From Nonomuraea helvata (GTDB lineage Bacteria > Actinomycetota > Actinomycetes > Streptosporangiales > Streptosporangiaceae), in assembly GCF_039535785.1 (NCBI RefSeq), contig NZ_BAAAXV010000005.1:992001-1056000 (forward strand): a stretch of DNA of 64,000 bases, read 5' to 3'. The translations under genes and the position numbers were made by a program. Of the stretch, positions 30,798-38,865 are shown one piece after another. The notes beneath the pieces are model-generated. The model ran no database searches, was not told the DNA's origin, and saw nothing but the letters and a program-made list of their open reading frames with translations. How positions within the stretch are numbered: position 1 is the stretch's first letter; the number at the start of each line of letters is the position of its first letter.

Positions 30798-32284
30798 TGG
30801 CGATCATCTGCGTGGACGCCGGGACCACGGTCATCAAGGCGGTCGGGTACGACGCCGAGGGCGCGGAGGCGTTCGTCGCCCGGAGGGAGACCACGGTCTC
30901 CAGGCCCGCGCCCGGCCATGCCGAGCAGGACATGGGCGCCGTCTGGGAGGCGGTCGCCGCCACCGTGCGGGAGGTGGCCGCACAGGTGGACCGGAATGGC
31001 GACAGGGTCGACTTCGTGGCCGTGACGGCGCAGGGCGACGGCTGCTGGCTGGTCGACGACAAGGGCGAGCCGACCGGACCCGCCATCCTGTGGAACGACG
31101 CCAGGGCCGCCTCGACCGTGGACGCCTGGACCCGCTCCGGGGTCGCGGCCGACGCCTTCCGCCTGAACGGCTCGTCGGCCGCCTCGGGGCTGCCGCACGC
31201 GATCCTGACCTGGCTGCGCGCGAACGATCCCGGACGGCTCGAGCGGTCGAGCGCCATGCTGACCTGCGGCGGCTGGATCTTCGCGAAGCTGACCGGGGAG
31301 CTGGTGGCCGACGAGTCCGACGCGTCCGCGCCGTTCATGGACCTGCGGGCGCGTGCGTACTCCCCCTCGCTGCTCGCCATGTTCGGCCTGGAGTGGGCCG
31401 AGCGGCTGCTGCCCCCGATCCGCTCCAGTCATGTCGCCGAGCTGACCCGGGAGGCCGCCTCGGCGCTCGGCCTCCCCGCCGGGACGCCGGTCGCGATGGC
31501 CCCGTACGACATCGCCGCCACGGCGCTGGGCGCGGGCTCCGTGCGGGCCGGTCAGGCGTGCGGCATCCTCGGCACCACGCTCTGCACCGAGGTCATCGTC
31601 GACTCCGCCGATCTTGAGGGCGAGCCGATCGGGATCACGATCGCGATCCCCGGCGGCTACCTGCGGGCCTTCCCCACGTTCGCGGGCACGGAAGTGGTGC
31701 AGTGGACGTGCCGCATGCTGGGCCTGCACGGGCCGGCCGAGCTGGGCGACCTCGCGCTGCTGAGCCGGCCGGGCGCGCGCGGGCTGACGCTCCTGCCGTA
31801 CCTGTCGCCCGCCGGTGAGCGGGCGCCGTTCTCCGACCCGCTGGCGAGGGGCTCCCTGCTGGGCATGTCGTTCGAGCACGGCCGCGAGGACGTGGCGCGG
31901 GCGACGCTCGAAGGGCTGACCATGGTCATCCGCGACTGCCTGGCCGCGACCGGCGCCGAGCCGACGGAGCTGCGCGTGTGCGGAGGCGGCTCGAACAGCA
32001 CCGTCTGGCTCCAGCTGATCTCCGACATCACCGGGCTGCCCGTGCGCCGCCCGGCCGACTCCGAGGTGGGCGCGCGGGGCGCGTACCTGGTGGGGCTGGC
32101 CGCGACCGGCGCCGCTCCGTCCATCGCCGCGGCGGCCTCGAAGCACGTACGCATGCGTGACGCGGTCGAGCCCTCCCCCGTCCGCCAGGAGCTGTACACG
32201 CGGCTGTTCGACGACTTCCTGACGCTGCGCGGCACGAACGCGGCCTCCTGGCCGCTGCTCGCCGAGATGAGGGGCCGGAGATGA
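30797..32284 (+). CDS. FGGY-family carbohydrate kinase (first of two)
   Basis: A 495-residue two-domain sugar kinase. The phosphate-1 loop is DAGTTVIKAVGYD (7-19). Also present are VTAQGDGCWLVD, the catalytic-region aspartate in PYDIAATALGAG, GILGTTLCTE and the ATP-binding loop RVCGGGSNSTVWLQLISDI. It transfers phosphate from ATP to a sugar or polyol hydroxyl after import. It is most like the erythritol/xylulose/LsrK-type subgroups by eye, but the substrate is open. It overlaps the permease stop by 1 bp and the second kinase by 4 bp. Confidence 0.9.
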   Translation: MAIICVDAGTTVIKAVGYDAEGAEAFVARRETTVSRPAPGHAEQDMGAVWEAVAATVREVAAQVDRNGDRVDFVAVTAQGDGCWLVDDKGEPTGPAILWNDARAASTVDAWTRSGVAADAFRLNGSSAASGLPHAILTWLRANDPGRLERSSAMLTCGGWIFAKLTGELVADESDASAPFMDLRARAYSPSLLAMFGLEWAERLLPPIRSSHVAELTREAASALGLPAGTPVAMAPYDIAATALGAGSVRAGQACGILGTTLCTEVIVDSADLEGEPIGITIAIPGGYLRAFPTFAGTEVVQWTCRMLGLHGPAELGDLALLSRPGARGLTLLPYLSPAGERAPFSDPLARGSLLGMSFEHGREDVARATLEGLTMVIRDCLAATGAEPTELRVCGGGSNSTVWLQLISDITGLPVRRPADSEVGARGAYLVGLAATGAAPSIAAAASKHVRMRDAVEPSPVRQELYTRLFDDFLTLRGTNAASWPLLAEMRGRR

Positions 32285-33705
32285 GCGTTTGGATCGGCGT
32301 CGACCTCGGGACGCAGAGCGTCCGGGTCATGGCCGTGACCGGCGACGGACAGGTGGTCGGGACGGCCAGCCGGGCGCTGACCAGCCACCGCGACGGACCC
32401 CGCCACGAGCAGGACCCCGAGCAGTGGTGGCGCGAGCTGTCCGTCGCCGCCCGCGAGGCGCTGCGGTACGTGCCCGCGTCGGAGGTGGCCGGCGTGGCCG
32501 TGGACGCGACCTCTGGAACGATCCTGCTCACGGACCCCTCAGGCAGGGCTCTGACGCCCGCGCTGATGTACGACGACCGGCGCGCCGACGCCGGGCGCGC
32601 CAACGAGGTGGGCGCGGCCGTCTGGGAGCGGCTGGGCTACCGGCGCATGCAGCCCAACTGGGCGCTGCCGAAGCTCCTCTGGCTGCTCAGGGACGCGGCC
32701 GAAGGGGCCCGGCTCGCTCACCAGAGCGATTTCGTCAACCGGCGGCTGGTCGGGCACGACGTGGCCACGGACCTGAGCAACGCGCTGAAGACCGGCGTCG
32801 ATCTCATCGAGGAGCGCTGGCCCCTCGAGGTGATGGACGCGCTGGGGGTGCCCTCGCAGATCCTCCCCGAGGTCGTACGGCCCGGCACCCGGCTCGGCGT
32901 GGTCTGCGCCGAGGCCGCACAGGAGACCGGCATCCCCGCGGGCACGCCCGTGATCGCCGGGACCACCGACGGGTGCGCGGCCCAGCTCGGCGCGGGCGCC
33001 GACCGGGTGGGCAGCTGGAACTCGGTGCTGGGCACCACGCTGGTGCTCAAGGGCGTGACAAAAGAGCTGATCCACGACCCGCTCGGCGTCGTCTACTCGC
33101 ACCGCGCGCCGGACGGCTCGTGGCTGCCCGGGGGCGCGTCGAGCACGGGCGCGGGTGTCCTGACGCGCGACCTGCCCGGCCGCGACCTCGACGCCCTGAG
33201 CGCCCAGGCGGGCGCCCGCCCGGGTCCGCCGGCGAGCGTCACGTATCCGCTGGTGTCGCGTGGTGAGCGCTTCCCGTTCGACGCCCCGGGGGCCGAGGGG
33301 TTCACCCTCGGGAGCCCGGCCGACGACGTCGAGCGCTACGCGGCGATCCTGCTCGGTGCGGCGTTCGTCGAGCGCCTCTGCTTCGACTACCTCGACCTGC
33401 TCGGCGCTCCCGTGGACGGCGAGATCATCCTGACCGGCGGCGCCACCCGCAGCGCGTACTGGACGCAGCTGCGGGCGGACGTCCTGGGACGTCCCGTGAC
33501 GCTGCGGGAGAACGCCGAGCCCGCCCTGGGCATGGCCGTGCTGGCGTCCGGCGACTCCAGCGGGATGATCAGGACCCGGGGGGTGGTCGACCCGTCGGGA
33601 GCCGACCTCACCGAGGCGTACCTGCGCTTCGTCACGGAACTGGAGCGGCGCGGCTGGCTCGACGCGGCCGCCGCCGAACACGCGCGCGAGAGGACCGACC
33701 GATGA
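32281..33705 (+). CDS. FGGY-family carbohydrate kinase (second of two)
   Basis: This 474-residue kinase has DLGTQSVRVMAVT (8-20), VAVDATSGTILLTD, GTTDGCAAQLGAGA with the presumed catalytic Asp, GSWNSVLGTTLVLKG and ILTGGATRSAYWTQLRADVLG. It is only distantly similar to the kinase just upstream, so this is not a recent duplication. The two probably act on different substrates, for example two diastereomers or a sugar and its reduced form. ATGA overlaps join it to both neighbours. Confidence 0.9.
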   Translation: MSVWIGVDLGTQSVRVMAVTGDGQVVGTASRALTSHRDGPRHEQDPEQWWRELSVAAREALRYVPASEVAGVAVDATSGTILLTDPSGRALTPALMYDDRRADAGRANEVGAAVWERLGYRRMQPNWALPKLLWLLRDAAEGARLAHQSDFVNRRLVGHDVATDLSNALKTGVDLIEERWPLEVMDALGVPSQILPEVVRPGTRLGVVCAEAAQETGIPAGTPVIAGTTDGCAAQLGAGADRVGSWNSVLGTTLVLKGVTKELIHDPLGVVYSHRAPDGSWLPGGASSTGAGVLTRDLPGRDLDALSAQAGARPGPPASVTYPLVSRGERFPFDAPGAEGFTLGSPADDVERYAAILLGAAFVERLCFDYLDLLGAPVDGEIILTGGATRSAYWTQLRADVLGRPVTLRENAEPALGMAVLASGDSSGMIRTRGVVDPSGADLTEAYLRFVTELERRGWLDAAAAEHARERTDR

Positions 33706-34319
33706 CCGACCTCGTCCTCGTCCGCCACGGCGAGACCGTCTGGCACCCCGAGAACCGCTACGCCGGGATCAGCGACATCGAGCTGACCCCGCGCGGCCAC
33801 GCCCAGGCCGCCCAACTCGCCGAGTGGGCCGGTCAGGCGGGCCTGTCCGGCGTGTGGGCCTCCACGCTCAGCCGGGCCCAGATCACGGCCGCCGCCGGCG
33901 CGGCCAAGGCCGGCGTCGCCCTCCAGACCGACGCCCGGCTGCGCGAGCTGGACTTCGGCGAGGGCGAGGGCCTGACCTCCGCCGAGATGGCGGCCCGGTT
34001 CCCGGAGGCGCGGGCCGCGTTCGAGTCGGACCCCGCCGAGCACCCGCTGCCCGGCGGCGAGGACCCGCACCAGGCCGCCGACCGGTTCGTCGCCGCGCTG
34101 AACGACATCGCCGCCGCCCATGCCGACGGGCGCGTCCTGGTGGTCGCGCACACCACCGCCATCAGGCTCGCCCTGTGCCGCCTGATCGGCGTGCCGCTGG
34201 GCGAGTACCGGCGGCTCTTCCCCCGCCTGGACAACTGCGCCCTCACCGAGCTGCGCCTTCGCGCTGGGCGGCGCGCCGCGCTGCTGCAGTACAACTCCCC
34301 GATTGGAGCCGTTCGTTGA
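33702..34319 (+). CDS. Histidine phosphatase family protein (phosphoglycerate mutase-like)
   Basis: A 205-residue enzyme of the histidine phosphatase superfamily. The nucleophile is H9 in VRHGETVWH, R in SRAQITA is the second phosphate ligand, E in LRELDFGEGEG is the proton donor region, and the second His is in VVAHTTAIR. In this operon it more likely dephosphorylates a sugar phosphate than acts in glycolysis. A phosphatase next to two sugar kinases is unusual and may recycle a dead-end product. It is coupled by 4-bp overlaps to both neighbours. Confidence 0.9.
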   Translation: MTDLVLVRHGETVWHPENRYAGISDIELTPRGHAQAAQLAEWAGQAGLSGVWASTLSRAQITAAAGAAKAGVALQTDARLRELDFGEGEGLTSAEMAARFPEARAAFESDPAEHPLPGGEDPHQAADRFVAALNDIAAAHADGRVLVVAHTTAIRLALCRLIGVPLGEYRRLFPRLDNCALTELRLRAGRRAALLQYNSPIGAVR

Positions 34320-35320
34320 CCATCCGAGTCCTTGCCGCAGGCGACCACTTCGTCCGTAACAGCCTGCTCATCGACGCGCTCAGGCGCGAGGTCCCCGGCG
34401 AGGTTGACGTCCGTGAGCTGACGCTGCCGTGGCCGGTCGAGCCGTTCGGCCGGGTGGGCGAGGTGGACGAGGCGTCGGACGTGGAGGACGAGCTGATCGA
34501 GGCGCTGCGCGGCGTCGAGGTCTGCGTGACCCAGATGGCCCCCCTGACCAAGCGCGTCCTGGACGCCTCCCCCGACCTGCGGCTGTTCTGCGTGAGCCGG
34601 GGCGGCCCCGTGAACGCCAACCTGGAGGCGGCCAAGGCGGCGGGCGTGGCGGTGACGTTCGCGCCCGGCCGCAACGCGGTGGCCACCGCCGAGCACACCC
34701 TGGCCATGCTGCTCGCCGCCACCCGCAGGATCCCCCAGACGCACAACGACCTGGCGGGCGGCGTGTGGCGGGGCGACTACTACATGTACGACAACGTCGG
34801 CCCCGAGCTGGACGGCAACACGGTCGGCCTGGTCGGCTACGGCGCCATCGGCCGCCGCGTGGCCCGCATGCTCGAGGGCTTCGGCGCCGACGTGCTGGTC
34901 TACGACCCGTACGTGGACGTGCCTGGCAAGGTGGAGCTGGACGAGCTGCTCCGCCGCTCCCACTTCGTCTCCCTGCACGCCCGTGCCACCCCCGAGACCA
35001 TCGGCATGATCGGCGCGGCGCAGATCGCCGCCATGCCCCCCGGCTCGGTCCTGGTCAACTGCGCCCGGGGCGCGCTGCTCGACTACGACGCCGTGTGCGA
35101 CGCGCTGGACTCGGGTCACCTGTTCGGCGCCGCGATGGACGTCTTCCCCGAGGAGCCCATCCCGCCCGGCTCCCGCCTGCTCACGACCCCCAACCTGATC
35201 ATGACTCCGCACCTGGCCGGGGCCAGCAAGCAGACGGCCATGAACGCGGCCTCTATCGTGGCCGCGGACGTGGCCCGCTATGTGCGCGGCGAGCCGCTGG
35301 CCCACGTGGCCACCGTCTGA
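34316..35320 (+). CDS. D-isomer-specific 2-hydroxyacid dehydrogenase
   Basis: A 334-residue NAD(P)-dependent dehydrogenase. The Rossmann loop is GLVGYGAIGRRV, and the catalytic triad is R251 (NCARGAL), E280 (FPEEP) and H299 (TPHLAG). The TTG at 34316 overlaps the phosphatase stop by 4 bp, making it the last gene of the operon. The family oxidises or reduces D-2-hydroxy acids such as glycerate, 3-phosphoglycerate or erythronate-4-phosphate. With upstream kinases it could act on a phosphorylated aldonate. The substrate is unknown. Confidence 0.92.
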   Translation: MTIRVLAAGDHFVRNSLLIDALRREVPGEVDVRELTLPWPVEPFGRVGEVDEASDVEDELIEALRGVEVCVTQMAPLTKRVLDASPDLRLFCVSRGGPVNANLEAAKAAGVAVTFAPGRNAVATAEHTLAMLLAATRRIPQTHNDLAGGVWRGDYYMYDNVGPELDGNTVGLVGYGAIGRRVARMLEGFGADVLVYDPYVDVPGKVELDELLRRSHFVSLHARATPETIGMIGAAQIAAMPPGSVLVNCARGALLDYDAVCDALDSGHLFGAAMDVFPEEPIPPGSRLLTTPNLIMTPHLAGASKQTAMNAASIVAADVARYVRGEPLAHVATV

Positions 35321-35337
35321 TCCCTGGCTCCGCGTGG

Positions 35338-36111
35338 TCAGCGGATGCGCTCCAGCGTGCCCTCGGGGCTCGTCACCACCGTGACGCTGAAGTCGTAGCT
35401 GGTGCCGGGCACGTCGCCGCCGCCCGCGGCGACCACCAGCGCGCCCTTGGACATGCCGAGCCCGACCAGGGCGACGAGGTCGCCGCCGCCGTCGGGCAGC
35501 CAGGTGGTGAGCACGACGTCGGGCTCGGCCAGGCGTACGGGGAGGTCGAGCTCGGTCATCCTGGTCAGCAGGTCGGCGTGGGACAGCCGGCGGCCGTCCG
35601 CCGTCAGCAGCGCGTCCTGGCGCTTGGCGTCGAGCACGGGCAGCGCGGTGGGCTCCAACGTGAGCAGCCCGCGGAAGTCGATCGTGTCGAGCGCCGCGCC
35701 CAGCGAGATGACCTGCCGCACCCGGGACTCGTCGGCCGCCCGGACCGCCGTCTCCGCCAGGTCGGGAGTGGTGATCAGGGTGCGGGCGTCGCACTCGCGC
35801 AGCCGGGCGGCCATCTCGCCGGCGCCGAGCGAGGGGTCGATCGGCGCCGCCACCCCGCCCGCGGCCAGCACGGTGTGCACGGCCAGCGTCTGGGCGCCGG
35901 CCGTCGAGACGAGCACGCCCACCACCTGGTCGCGCCGCGCGCCTCTGCGTACGAGCCCGGAAGCCGCCCTGGTCACCTCGGTCACCAGCCGCCGGTAGCC
36001 GTAGACGTGGCCGCCACGCAGGTCGACGAGCGCCGGCCGCTCGCCGCGCTCGTAGGCCTGGCGGAACACCTCGTGGATCACGGTGCCGGTGGTCGAGGCG
36101 GTGGGCTTCAT
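35338..36111 (-). CDS. Truncated adenylate-forming (ANL) N-domain protein, copy A
   Basis: A 257-residue protein resembling only the N-terminal part of acyl-CoA synthetases: VIHEVFRQAYERGERPALVD, YRRLVTEVTRAASGLVRRGA, VVGVLVSTAGAQTLAVHTVL, AAGGVAAPIDPSL, and CDARTLITTPDLAETA. The ATP-binding P-loop (SSGTTGxPKG), the later core motifs and the C-terminal lid domain are absent, so it should not adenylate. The start is ATG 36111. It lies behind a large LuxR ATPase regulator on the same strand. Two more such fragments in this window (53824-54237, 56841-57584) also neighbour LuxR ATPases, suggesting a regulatory partner role. Confidence 0.72.
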   Translation of the reverse strand: MKPTASTTGTVIHEVFRQAYERGERPALVDLRGGHVYGYRRLVTEVTRAASGLVRRGARRDQVVGVLVSTAGAQTLAVHTVLAAGGVAAPIDPSLGAGEMAARLRECDARTLITTPDLAETAVRAADESRVRQVISLGAALDTIDFRGLLTLEPTALPVLDAKRQDALLTADGRRLSHADLLTRMTELDLPVRLAEPDVVLTTWLPDGGGDLVALVGLGMSKGALVVAAGGGDVPGTSYDFSVTVVTSPEGTLERIR

Positions 36112-36423
36112 GCCCGCCAACGTACGGCTGAGCGGCCCGACCAGCATCCACCGATGTATGTAGGCCGATGTGCATTCCAGCGGGGCGGGCCCGAGCCCTG
36201 CGCGACTCGAGCCCGCGGTCACGCGCCCGGAGCCGGGCCCCCACCCCTCCGAGGAGGCCCAGCCCCGTGCGGACGCGTGACGTCCGCGATCGATCGGCCA
36301 CTCCCCGAGTGGCCGATCACACTTAGCAACGTTAGGTGTGCAGACGGCGGCAGCACATGCGCCGACATCGCCATTAGAGGATGTAACCGGCCCTGCACCG
36401 TGATGTGTAGAGAGGTGCACGGG
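36112..36423. other. 312-bp intergenic region with a strong hairpin and dyads
   Basis: There is no gene. It holds a perfect 11-bp inverted repeat GATCGGCCACT-N5-AGTGGCCGATC (36292-36318), probably the terminator of the LuxR gene. Next to it is an imperfect dyad CACACTTA...TAGGTGTG (36319-36341). Near the ANL start is TATGTAGGCCGATGTGCA (36157-36174), a motif with relatives upstream of the other two ANL genes. Confidence 0.5.
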
Positions 36424-38790
36424 TCAGCGGCTCTCGATGACCCATGCGGCGATCTGTGTACGTGTGGAGAAGCCCAGCTTGGACAGGATGTTGGCCACGT
36501 GGCGGGCGGCTGTCGCGGGGCTGATGATGAGTTCGTCGGCTATGGCCCGATTGCTGAGCCCTCTGGCGATCAGCTCGGCGATCTCGCGTTCCCTTGCCGT
36601 GAGCCGGCTGTCCTGGTGGACCGATATGACGGGCGTGGGGGGCCGCTCGGGCAGCGCTCCGTCGAGGGCGCACGCCACGGCCTGCTCGGCGGTCATGCCC
36701 GTGCCCTCGGCCCACAGCATGCCGACCACGGCCTCGCCGAGCTCCGCCCGCGCAGGGCGCAGCACGTCCTCGGTACGCGCGTCCGGCTGCCGGCCGCGCA
36801 GCGCCACCGAGGCGGCGGCCAGCAGGACCGCGCGCCGGAGGTCGCCCTCGGCGCTGACCAGGACCGCCCATTCCTCCAGCCGCCTGGCGATGCCGGAACG
36901 CAGCCCCGCGTCGCGGCTGAGCACCAGCGCCTCGGTGAGCCTGGCCCTGGCCTCCACCAGGTCGCCCTCGTCGAGCGCCACCTTGCCGAGCCCGGCCAGG
37001 CAGCTCACGATCTGCTGCCTGGCGTCCACGTGCCGCAGCAGCCGCAGCCCCGACTCGTAGTGCCGCTTGGCCACCGCGGAGTCGCCGGAATGCCTGGCCA
37101 CCTGGGCGAGCCCGATGTGGGCGAAGGCCTGGCCGACGTGGTTGTCGAGGTCCTCGGTGATCGCCAGGACCTCCTCGAACGCGCGCTGGGCCTCGTGCAG
37201 TCGGCCGTGGTGCAGGCTGATCTGTGCCTTGGTGCCCTGGGCCAGTGACTCCAGGACCAGGTCGCCCGACTGCCCGGCATGCTCCAGAGCGCGGGACAGG
37301 GTGTCGGGCTGGCCGGTGAGCTGGGCCAGCACGATCAGGCCGATGGCCTCGCCGTACCCGTCCTTGACCGATCTGCACAGGTCGAGGCCCGCACGTGTGC
37401 ACCTCGTGGCCGGCTCCAGATCGCCCGCCGCCAGCGCCAGCTCGCCGCGCAGGATCGTGGCCTGGCCGCGCAGCTCCCGCCGCACCTGCGGGGCGCCGAG
37501 CGCCAGCAGGCGGTCGAGCCGCTCTGTCACGTCGAGCTTCCTGCCGCTGCCGACCAGCAGGTAGCGGATGTCGGTCAGCAGGCCGAGCCCGGTCTCCGGC
37601 TGCCCGTTGGCGATCGACCAGTCGCAGGCCGAGCCGAGCTCGGCCTTGAGCGCGTCGAAGAGGTTGACGTACCGCTCGATCACCGGCCACGACGTGCGCG
37701 CGCCCGGCGCGATCGCCTCCTTGAACCGGGCCGCCATCGCGGCCAGCGCCGTCAGGTGCCGCTGCCGCAGCTCGGCCTCCTCCCCGGACTCGGCGAGCTG
37801 CTCCAGCGCATAGTCGCGTACGGTCTCCAGCAGCCGGTAACGGGCCTGACCGGCGATCTCCCCGTCCAGGGCGACCAGCGACTTGTCCACCAGGTCGCAG
37901 AGCCTGAGCAGCACGTCCTCCTCGGCCAGCCCCGGGCCCGAGCAGACGGCTTCGGCCAGGTCGAGCGTCCACGAGGAGCGGAAGGCGGCCGTGCGGCGCA
38001 GCAGCAGGCGCTCCTGCGGGGTGAGCAGCCGGTAGCTCCAGTCCACGGCGGCCCTGAGCGTACGGTGCCGGGCCGGGGCCGTACGCGCGCCGCCCGCCAG
38101 CAGCCTGAACCGGTCGTCGAGCCGCTCGACGAGCTGGCCGACCGACACCACCCTGACCATGGCGGCGGCCAGCTCGATCGCCAGCGGCAGGCCGTCGAGC
38201 GCCTGGCACAGCTCCACGACCAGCGGCCGCGTCTCGTCGGTCAGCGTGAAGTCGGGCCTGGCGGCGGTGGCCCTGGCCACGAACAGCCGCACGGCCTCGC
38301 TCTCCTCCCCGTCCACCGACAGTTCCACCGACAGGGGCGGCACCCGCCACACCGTCTCGCCCGGCACGCGCAGCGGCTCCCTGCTGGTGGCCAGCACGGT
38401 GAGCCCTGGGCAGGCGCCGAGCAGGTCACGGCAGAGCTCCGCGCACTCGCCGATCACGGGCTCGCAGTTGTCGAGCAGCAGGAGCGCGCGCCGCCCGCCG
38501 ATCGTCTCGGCCAGGTCGCCCACGATGCCGAGCGCGGCGGCGACGTAACCTCTCAGCTCGCCCTTCTCCAGGTCCGCCAGCTCGATCAGCCACACGCCGC
38601 CCGGGTGGTCGGAGGCGATCCTGTCGGCCAGCCGCAGGGCCAGCCGGGTCTTCCCGATGCCTCCCGCGCCGCACAGGGTCACGGCCCGCGACACGCGCAT
38701 CAGGTGGACGAGCTCGTCGAGGTCGGACTCCCGACCCACGAACGCGTTCGGCTCGGCCGGCAGGTTGCTGAAGTCAGCAGATCGCAGCAT
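36424..38790 (-). CDS. LuxR-family regulator with NB-ARC-type ATPase and TPR region, copy 1
   Basis: A 788-residue regulator. The N-terminal ATPase begins NLPAEPNAFVGRESDLDEL, with Walker A GAGGIGKTRLAL and Walker B RALLLLDNCE, then LATSREPLRV and the GLPLAIELAAAM motif. A long helical TPR-like middle (about 400-690) precedes a C-terminal LuxR HTH (LTAREREIAELIARGLSNRA ... ARHVANILSKL). This is a STAND-type ATPase that would switch on ligand or partner binding. The start is ATG 38790. It shares sequence and layout with the two copies at 51325 and 54374. A PBP gene lies upstream, 75 bp away. Confidence 0.92.
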   Translation of the reverse strand: MLRSADFSNLPAEPNAFVGRESDLDELVHLMRVSRAVTLCGAGGIGKTRLALRLADRIASDHPGGVWLIELADLEKGELRGYVAAALGIVGDLAETIGGRRALLLLDNCEPVIGECAELCRDLLGACPGLTVLATSREPLRVPGETVWRVPPLSVELSVDGEESEAVRLFVARATAARPDFTLTDETRPLVVELCQALDGLPLAIELAAAMVRVVSVGQLVERLDDRFRLLAGGARTAPARHRTLRAAVDWSYRLLTPQERLLLRRTAAFRSSWTLDLAEAVCSGPGLAEEDVLLRLCDLVDKSLVALDGEIAGQARYRLLETVRDYALEQLAESGEEAELRQRHLTALAAMAARFKEAIAPGARTSWPVIERYVNLFDALKAELGSACDWSIANGQPETGLGLLTDIRYLLVGSGRKLDVTERLDRLLALGAPQVRRELRGQATILRGELALAAGDLEPATRCTRAGLDLCRSVKDGYGEAIGLIVLAQLTGQPDTLSRALEHAGQSGDLVLESLAQGTKAQISLHHGRLHEAQRAFEEVLAITEDLDNHVGQAFAHIGLAQVARHSGDSAVAKRHYESGLRLLRHVDARQQIVSCLAGLGKVALDEGDLVEARARLTEALVLSRDAGLRSGIARRLEEWAVLVSAEGDLRRAVLLAAASVALRGRQPDARTEDVLRPARAELGEAVVGMLWAEGTGMTAEQAVACALDGALPERPPTPVISVHQDSRLTAREREIAELIARGLSNRAIADELIISPATAARHVANILSKLGFSTRTQIAAWVIESR

Positions 38791-38849
38791 CACTGTGAGT
38801 GTGTCACCAACTACGCCATGCGCCCAGACGTAATCGTGGAGAACTGTCA

Positions 38850-38863
38850 GTGCCCGCGGGCAC
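38850..38863. repeat. 14-bp perfect palindrome GTGCCCGCGGGCAC
   Basis: It lies 2 bp beyond the PBP stop on the minus strand and 60 bp before the LuxR start. It could be a short terminator stem or an operator of the LuxR gene. No T-run follows. Confidence 0.35.
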
Positions 38864-38865
38864 AT

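Noticed and set aside
35338..36420. Longer 360-residue start for ANL copy A
   Set aside because: The first 103 residues are intergenic-like sequence rich in Gly/Ala/Ser/Arg, covering a strong hairpin and dyads; homology starts at ATG 36111.
38850..38863. Palindrome as a firm operator for LuxR copy 1
   Set aside because: A GC-rich 14-bp palindrome next to a stop codon is equally well a terminator stem, and no related copy occurs near the other LuxR genes.
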